Assembly (NCBI GenBank): GCA_022497155.1
Contig: MU385745.1
Location: 310,001 to 374,000, forward strand
Length of the DNA: 64,000 nt
Direction: 5' to 3'
Source of the DNA: Whalleya microplaca
Lineage: Eukaryota; Ascomycota; Sordariomycetes; Xylariales; Xylariaceae
Below are positions 56,095 to 64,000 of this stretch, piece after piece; the stretch's first letter is position 1, and the number at the start of each line of letters is the position of its first letter. A model generated the notes under the pieces. That model was not told where the DNA came from and searched no databases. It was given only the letters and a program-made list of their open reading frames with translations. The position numbers and the translations under genes are program-made.

Positions 56095-57652
56095 TATGTG
56101 ACTAGAAATATTAATTAGAGTAAATTTTATAAGATATTCTTAAATCCTACTATGATCTTTTTGCCGCTAAATATCATTAAATCTTAGTTAGCAGGTTAAT
56201 AAGCAAGCGAATCGCAAGTAACGCTAAAATAAGGCTAAACTAACTAAAAAGAGAAGTAATATTACGTATAATTATATGATATATATAAGCATTTTATTAT
56301 AGTTATAATATATATAAAGATTATTTAAGTGCTGCCGTAATTACTTTAGTAAAATTATATAAAGATTTAAGATTTAAAAGATTTTTTAGTTATAAAAGAT
56401 TTTTTTTAAGTCTATAAATTTCGGAGTAATATTACTCCGAGATTTATAAGCTTAAAAGAGATTTTTAATACCTATATTATCGTAATATACCCCTTATTTT
56501 AGTAGAAAATTTTAAAGAGATATTTATAATTATATAAATATAAATAAAAATAGCTATTTTAAGTTTATTTAATAAATATATAGCTATATTTATAATTTGT
56601 TATTTAGTAATTTATTAAAGCTTTAGCTAATATAGTTAAAAATAACTTTCCCGGTAACGATTTCGTTAGTTATTATAGGATTTTATTTTTAATAATATTA
56701 TAAGATTTTTTTTAATGCTTAAAATTTTTTAGACTTTTCGAATATCGCAATAATAATTTTATAAATTTTTAAAATGCTTTCGTAATTACCGCGCTTTTTT
56801 TATTTAAATCTTTAATTTTATTATAGCAATTATTAAATATTATATTCGCGTTTTTAAATCTTTTATTATTATTTTAAGCTTTTTTATAATAAGTAATTGC
56901 GTAATTATATATATTTAAAGCTATATTTAATTAATAAATACGTAAATTTTTATAATTATTACTTAAAATTATAGTTTTAAAGCGTAATTTTTTTAGTTTA
57001 TAATTATAAGCGTATTTATTACGTTCGCTAAAAAATCGCTAAGTTTAAAAAAAAGCGTTATATTTATAAAAAAAAAGCGAAACGTTTTTTTGTTTATTTG
57101 CGTAAGCGTTATTACGTTATAAACCTTAAATATTACTGTATTTTTTTAAGGGTAGTTAGCTTTTATTATTAAGTTTTCCGCCGGGTTCGCTTCCCGTTCT
57201 CGCTTTTAGTAGCGAGATTTTTAAACTTATTATTTAAGACTTTTAGGGCTTTTTAGGAGACGATTTTTTGCGTTTTAATAGTAAGATTTCCGGTAGTAAA
57301 AGTTTTCCCGAAAAAGCTTAACAATAGTAAAGACTCCCCCGAAAAGTTTGACGATAGTAAAAATTCCCTTAAAAAGCCTGATAATATTGTTATATTTAAG
57401 TAGCCCGAAAACGAGCCCGAAACTTATATTATAGAAAAAAAAAGGCGAAAAAGCGGTGTTTTTTTTAATAACAAAAATAAAAAAAAGTTTCCGGATAATA
57501 AAGTAAAAAAATAAGTTTCGTTTTCCGAAATTTTCGATCCCGATTCCGGTAATAAATAAAAGCCGGAATAAGTTGTCGAGCTTTTAAAGCTCAACTTTAG
57601 TAAAAACAATTTTGGTATTTTTTTGTTTTTTTTTGTCTGCTAAAAGCCCGGT
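56095..57652. repeat. RIP-mutated AT-rich repeat DNA, unidentified
   Basis: Composition shifts to mostly A/T with frequent TA steps, few CA or TG steps, and scattered surviving CG. This is the pattern left by RIP on repeated DNA. Part of it (about 57,180-57,560) still has a codon-like texture (repeated AAAAGCCTGA / GAAAAGTTTGA type units on the + strand), so it was probably coding DNA of some element. I could not assign it. It sits directly left of the candidate 5' LTR. Confidence 0.7.
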
Positions 57653-57810
57653 TGTTAGGCTTATAGCCATGCACACTTACACACCCTGTGGCGCAGCCAC
57701 AGGTGTATAGCTAAGGAGGTAATATAGCCACCTCTCTTTATACATATAGCTATAGCTTTACCTATATATAAATAGCTTAAATTATTAATTATATAAATAT
57801 AGACCTCACA
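57653..57810 (+). repeat. Candidate 5' LTR of the Ty3/gypsy element
   Basis: The segment starts TGTTAGG, ends CTCACA, and is followed two bases later by TGGTAGCACCTGCG (57,813-57,826), which has the form of a primer-binding site complementary to a tRNA 3' end of the GCTACCA type (initiator Met in fungi). At 158 bp it would be a short LTR. Its first 90 bases hold two hairpins: CCTGTGGC-GCA-GCCACAGG near 57,690-57,708 and GAGGT..ACCTC near 57,715-57,738. The matching 3' LTR would lie beyond the window, so the call rests on TG..CA ends plus the binding site. Confidence 0.5.
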
Positions 57811-60800
57811 AATGGTAGCACCTGCGTCGTTCCCCTTTTCTTTTTATCTTTATTTTAAAAGAACCCTTTTTCTCGAAAAAACGAAACGCTCGCGTTTCGT
57901 TATCGTAATCTGCCCACGCAATACATAATTAAGAGATCGACTTCTCGGATAATTTTAACTATCGCCTAATAAATCTTGTTTTCGTTAATTATCTGCCCGT
58001 CGACTATATCGGTTAAAACAATTCGATAGCTAAGCTTAATTTTCGATAACTAAAGCCAACTTTTATAATCTCGAAACAAAACTTTTAGCCATTATATTAT
58101 ACCCTTATTTAGCAACCATTTCCCGCCGTAATAAAACACTAAAATACCTAAAACGGCGAGATCACTAAATCTTTATTTCTTTTCTCTCTTTTTATACTCT
58201 TTCTTTGCCTATTTTATTTCGACGTCGTTATTAATTTTACTAATTAAACGTTATTACGAACGCTATTCCTTTAGTTTTAAGTTTATAATATAAATACGAA
58301 AACGCTATTCCCCCTTTTTTTTATATTTAATAAACAGGTTAAACTTTGTTATAAAGTTTGGAACTTTTTTTTAAACAACTAAAAATTAATCTAAGTAATA
58401 AAACTTAATAACGAAATTATTAATAAAATTAGGACTTTTATTACTTTATTACCTTTAAACAAACAACAGGTAATTTCGGCAAAAGTTCGTATCTCGTTAT
58501 AATATAACTAATTAAAAAACTATCTAAAAAAATAAATATTAAAAATATACGTAACGCAAGTAATAGTCTAGGAAGCAAATACTTATATATAGTAAGTTTA
58601 AAATTCCTTGCTTATTAATTTAGTTACTCCGGTCCAGCTATTATAGCTAGTAAATAAAAATAACGAGAAATGTTTTTTTTGTTATTAATAATTTAATAAC
58701 AATTTTAATAAGTCGCTATTTATAAAATAATATATTAAATTTTCCGATAAAAAAATATAAAACTTATTAAAAGCTTTATAAACAAATTTAGTTAGGCAAA
58801 AATAGCCCGACCTATCTCCTAATAATTAAAAAGTTACTATAGAAAAGCTAAAGGATAATATTAAACGAAACTCTAGTTTATTAAAAGAAGCCTTTTTTTT
58901 TTATAAACGAAACCCTAATTTATTAGCGCCAAATATACTACCTAATATATTATCCCCATATAAAAAAAACCTAGATTCGTTTATTAAAATATTTATTATA
59001 TTATTAGAACTTTATCTAATATTATTACTGTAAACGCGAAATTAGAATTTAATAATTAAAATATTTACGCGTTTAGCCTTATCGTAATATTTATAATACT
59101 TACTTATTAATTTAACCTCTTTTTATTTTATCCCGGTATTAGCTAATATATTAAGTAATTAAGGTAATTAATAAAGTAACTAAAACTTAAAGTAAAAAAT
59201 CGCCGAATATATCGCTACCTTTAATTTAACTATCGAAAACGGTCCCGTAACAAATACTTTAGCTAAAATTAGCAATGCCGTATTAGCTATAGCGTAAAAT
59301 AATAATATTAAATTTATTTCGTTCGGATAAAAATTTTAATATATCGGTTTTTTTTAGCCTAATATAAACGAAAGTTTTAAAAATAACGATAATATTATAA
59401 TTAGTTAAAATATTTATTAGCGAAATCTTTATTAATTTACCGATATAATTTATAAAATAGCCTGAAATAAATATAAAAAAGATATATTAAAAAAAACTTC
59501 CCCGCTTTTTTTTATAAAAACGCTTAAATTTGGTAATCCGCATAATTAAATAAACTATATAAGGCACTTATGCAAGACGATTTGAAATTTATACTAACTA
59601 AAATATATAAAAAATTTAAAATTAAAGTAATAAATGCCTTTAAGTAGCTATAGTCCGATAAAGCTAAATATTTAAAAACTTCTATTTTAGCCGATATATT
59701 TATCCGTATATAAGTTATATATATTATTTATTATATTAAAGTTTTTAGTATAAATAAAAATATCTAATATTTTTTCCAAATATAAAATAGCTTATATTTT
59801 ATTTTAAAAAAAACGTAAACGGTTTTATTATTAATATATTAATTAATACTTTTTTATCCCGGATTAAAAAAAAGCAGAAAATTTTATAAGATAAATTATT
59901 ATCTGCCGGATAAAAAAATCTTATTATATAACTAGTAATATCTATTCCGGCAATCTTAAATAAAATCTTAAGGTTTATAAAGACACTCTTAAAGTAAAAA
60001 CTAATTATAGCTAATACGGCATATATTATAATAAAAAATAAAGCTAGCTCGGAATACGCTAACTAATTAGCTAGCTATACTAGATCCGGAAACGACTATC
60101 GCAAAGGTTATTATAGCTCCGGCTGTAAATAATATAGCTAAAAATTTTAAAACCGTAACTTTTAAAATCGAGGCCGAGGATTTCGTAGCCGTAAATGTTA
60201 TAGCTAAGCTAAAAGATTATTCTGTAAATAAAGTTTCGGCCGAAAACGCGCTAAACGAGGATTTAGTTTTCGTCGCTTTTTTTGTCCGTATATTTACCGG
60301 TATTGCCGATAGTATAAATTAAAACTATTAAAATATATCTATATCGAAATTAAGAACGAAATTTTTTTAAACTCTAACAATAAAAAACTGGCAGATTAAA
60401 AATAGCAGCTATACAATAATAGTTATTACTATAATAATAAAATTATCGAAAAAAGCGAGAAAAAAGCTTTCGTTATATATAATAACTAGGCAGCCTTTAA
60501 TAAAAATAATTATATTTATTTTTACTATACCTAAAGTGAAGTAGCTAAAACGCTTAATATATTAATTTATTAACGTTATAATAAGTTATACGAAAATAAT
60601 TTTATATTTTTCGTTTATAATATTTAATATATATTAGTACTTTTAATTAAAATACGCCCTTTATTTATTTAAATAAAAAATATTATCGATAAAGCTTTTA
60701 TTACCGTATAACCGGAAGACAATAATATAAAACTATTCGTTATTTCGCTATTTAATAATAACAAAAATTACCCCGGCGAGATTTTTAACTTTAATAACTT

Positions 60801-63800
60801 TTTTATGCCATTTATTATTAAGTCCCGTAATATTTATTTTAATAAAAAGGATAGTGTTTTAATAAAAAGCTATACCTATTTAATAATAAACGTAATATTT
60901 AAAAAAAGCGAAAACCCGACTATTATTTATAGTAATACTAACTATTCCCGGTTTATAATAAATAAAAAATAGCTATCTAAAAAAGCTAACGATATTATAA
61001 TTACGATTAAAAAATTTATTATAGTTAGTAGTATCGGCAAATAGGTTAACTTATAGAAATAAGCCTTTTTTTTATTTATAATCGAAAGTAAAAAAGACGG
61101 TATAAAATAACTGATAAAGTTCCTATATTTAATATAACTTACCGATAAACTAAAGCTAAATTTATTATTCGGCTCGGATTTTTTTAATACTAACGAAACG
61201 GAAATAAGTTATAAAATAAATATTATTACTTTTGGCTTATATAACGATATTAAAGTATTTATGCGATTTATTAAAAAAAAGGAGATAATATAACGCCATA
61301 TTACTATAGCTTGTAATATAGTAATACCTTTACGCTTAATAATAGCTATTTTTATATAATACGTAGATTTTTCTAGATATAATAAAAACGGCGTAACTAA
61401 AAATTACATATTTATTACCGAATATCCCGGCGCGTTTAATATTATAACTAATAGTAAGTTATAAAAAGTTGTCGCAATCGTTAATAGCTTTAATAAGCTA
61501 AGATATATTTATTATAAAGCCCGCTTAAATTATATCGAGAATTATTATAACGAAAAATATATAATTATAATTTAGAAAAAAGCGTCGCTAACGCAAACTA
61601 TTATAGCTGTTATATTAAGTAATAACGCATAAAATAATATATAACTAGCTTCGGAATTTAAAATTTCCGATAATTTGGTATAAGCTTTTCGTTTTAACGA
61701 AATTATAACTAATAATGTATAAATAACAGTAAAAAAAAACAAAACTTATATCGGTAATAAACTACCGTTATTAAGTATAGTTAAATTAAGGAATACCTTT
61801 AAAATTAGGACAAAATATAGGGTATATATATATAATATAAAGCTTAAACTAATAAAACATTTTAAAAAATACCTCGAAAATAAGAAATTATAAAAAGATT
61901 GCGAAATTATAAAACTCCCGGATAACGAAAAAATAACTATCAATTTTATTAACAAATAATAAAATTAATTTAAGTCTATAACTATACGGCTATACGGTTT
62001 AAATATCGAGGACTAAAAACTTCTAGACGAAATTTTCGGCAAAATATACTAAAAATACAAGATAAAATAGCAGACTAAATTTACCCCTTTCGGGTATTTA
62101 ATTTTCGTTATTTAGCGGACTATTAACGGCGTATAAAAAAGCCGTATAATAGTAAATTTAAAAATATTAAATAAAATAATTGTACCGGATATTTATCCGC
62201 TACTTACCTAAAAGTCGATTATAAAAAAATTAAAAAAGTATACTTATTTTTCGGTATTCGATTATTTTAAGTTTTTTTATTAGTTGCCGGTATACCCGGA
62301 CTATCGGAACTAAATAGTAATTATATCGTTACGAAAACTTAAAATATCTAACGTTATATTTATAAAATTTCAAAATAGCCTAACTTATATCTAGCGATTT
62401 ATAAATTAAAAATTACGTAAATTCTTTTTATTTATAGCAGCTTATATTAATAATATTATTACTTTTAGCCGGAATGCCGAAAAGTACGTTAAATATATTA
62501 TAGCAGTACTAAATAAATTTAAGAAAATCGGCATTACTTTAAACCCTAAAAAATCTTTCGTTACTTATTTATTTATTAAATTATTTAGTTTTAATATAAA
62601 CGGCACCGGAGTTTTAATAACGGACGATAGGATTTAGGCGATTAGGGATATTATTATACCTACCGCATTTAATACCCTTAAGATATATATTAATATAACT
62701 GGATTTTTGCGAAAATTTATACTGTAATACTAGCAAAAAATCGATCTCTTATAGCAGCGTAAAACTTAATTTTTAGTAAAAAAACGAGATATAAATTAAA
62801 TACTTAAATTTATTAACGGACAAAAAATATATACGGTAAAAATAAAGTTTAAGCTAATAAATAAAAAATATAAATTTTTTATAATTTTATAAAACCAGTT
62901 AAGTAATCTTTATTACTTAATTTATTAAAATTATAACGAGATTACGTTTATTAAAATCGACGTTTTTAAAAAACGCGGATATAATATAATAGTCTTTTAT
63001 TTAGCTATACTTTAAAATAACATTAATATATTTATCGATTCGATATTTTTTATTATATTTTTGTCTAAAACGTTAACTAGCGTTAAAATACGATATAAAG
63101 CTATAAAGCTCGAAATTTCCTATTTTATTTAAATATACCGCTAGCTAAAGATATATATTTAGTTTTATATATAAGGCGTTATTATACTAACGGATTATCG
63201 GGCTATTCGGGCTATTATAAATTAAACTAGTTTAAGGTTAACGGATTTAATAAAAATAAACAGTAAATTTATAACAGTATCGATATATTTATTATAGTTT
63301 TAGCTAAACGTGCGATATATTTTAAGAAAATTAAATTTAATACCGGATATATTATTTAAGCTTTTAACTAAACCTAAATAAAATAATACAAAAAACGATA
63401 TACGAAATATTTTAAAAAATATTCTTAACGATTTCAGTTATATCGTTACTATAAAAATAACGCTAAGTAACAATTTCCGACAAAAATTACGCGACAGGTA
63501 CGAAAGTAAGCAAAAATAACGTAAGCTAATCGCAACGTTAAAATCCGGCAAAAAAAAATAGTACAGTTATTATTACAAATTATCCGATAACAGTCTTTTA
63601 TATTATATCGCGAAATATAATTAAAAGCGGTTATATATATTAAATATTTATATAAGTAACATTTTTGATATTATATACGATAAAAAATATTATTTCGGTC
63701 CTAAAAAAATAACATAAAACTTTAAAAATATAACTATCCCGAACCTAATAAAAAAACTATAAAATTATATTTATAAGTATTTAAACTGTTTTAAATATAA

Positions 63801-64000
63801 ATAAAATATATCTAAGCCGATTAATTAGCTATAATTTATAAACAGCCTTTTTATTCCGTTTTATATATTAATATAAGACTTTATAATTAAATGACCGAAA
63901 GAACCCTCGCTCGGTACTATATAATATATATTAAGTTTTAACGAAATCGATACGCATTTAATTATAGTCTATAAATTTTTAAAAAAATATATATTAATCG
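57653..64000 (+). mobile_element. RIP-inactivated Ty3/gypsy LTR retrotransposon, truncated by window end
   Basis: The pol region can be read on the + strand in one frame (codons starting at positions with remainder 1 modulo 3), with stop codons but no frame change. In order: a retropepsin-like protease at about 60,930-61,300, its Asp-Thr-Gly active site altered to Asn-Thr-Asn (60,934-60,942) and LLFGSDFF still legible; reverse transcriptase at about 62,080-62,740, its YxDD box altered to Tyr-Ile-Asn-Asn (62,443-62,454), with LNPKKSF and GFLRKFI still clear; RNase H from about 62,940 to 63,330, its first Asp in IKIDV; and the start of integrase from about 63,470, its zinc-binding His pair changed to Tyr-Tyr. 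The order RT-RH-INT is that of Ty3/gypsy. The changes are C-to-T and G-to-A type, as RIP makes. Gag should lie between about 57,830 and 60,900 but is too mutated to outline. The element is dead. Confidence 0.88.

Noticed and set aside
61746..61955. 69-codon minus-strand hydrophobic frame
   Set aside because: It lies antisense to the retrotransposon pol region; AT-rich DNA gives Ile/Leu/Phe-rich frames by composition.

Overview
This window is nuclear DNA of a filamentous ascomycete (Pezizomycotina, probably a Sordariomycete). The evidence is: short GT..AG introns of about 49-91 nt, often with CTAAC/CTGAC branch sites (the eS27 start-codon intron is longer); a HET-domain gene; fungal-only families (RNR inhibitor, eEF3-like New1, Och1-type GT32, DUF3237); and an AT-rich block whose CpA/TpG-poor, TpA-rich composition and stop-ridden reading frames are the signature of RIP (repeat-induced point mutation). 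Nothing in the sequence allows a species call.

Layout. 1-12,063 is gene-poor: a doubtful ORF at 5,342-5,830, one low-complexity two-exon gene (7,232-8,252), a foldback and a (GATTAG)8 array. 12,064-22,227 is a compact housekeeping cluster: a Gemin2/SIP1-like SMN-complex protein (+), converging on a Sml1/Dif1/Spd1-type ribonucleotide-reductase inhibitor (-); ribosomal protein eS27 (-), divergent from the phosducin-like CCT co-chaperone PLP2 (+); and an LRR protein (+). 22,228-46,055 is looser: an eroded secreted-protein gene, a serine-palmitoyltransferase small subunit (+), an ACSF2-type acyl-CoA synthetase (-), a GT32 mannosyltransferase (-), a conserved coiled-coil protein (-), a four-exon DUF3237 protein (-), and a fungal transcription-factor-like protein without a zinc cluster (-). 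A 10-base N gap lies at 30,816-30,825. 46,056-49,440 encodes the ABC-F ribosome factor New1/Elf1 (+). 51,054-55,421 holds a broken hypothetical gene and a HET-domain gene read in two frames.

From about 56,095 to the window end the DNA changes sharply to AT-rich sequence. Inside it is a Ty3/gypsy LTR retrotransposon on the + strand with protease, reverse transcriptase, RNase H and integrase remnants in one reading frame, broken by stop codons and running off the window edge. A candidate 5' LTR plus primer-binding site at 57,653-57,826 contains a short stretch that does not look mutated by RIP.

The genes do not form one pathway. Themes that recur are translation and protein folding (eS27, PLP2, New1), RNA/DNA metabolism (Gemin2-like, RNR inhibitor) and lipid/glycan metabolism (SPT subunit, acyl-CoA synthetase, Och1-type enzyme). 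Most genes were assembled by hand from splice signals; intron-exon joins are inference supported by frame continuity and family motifs.
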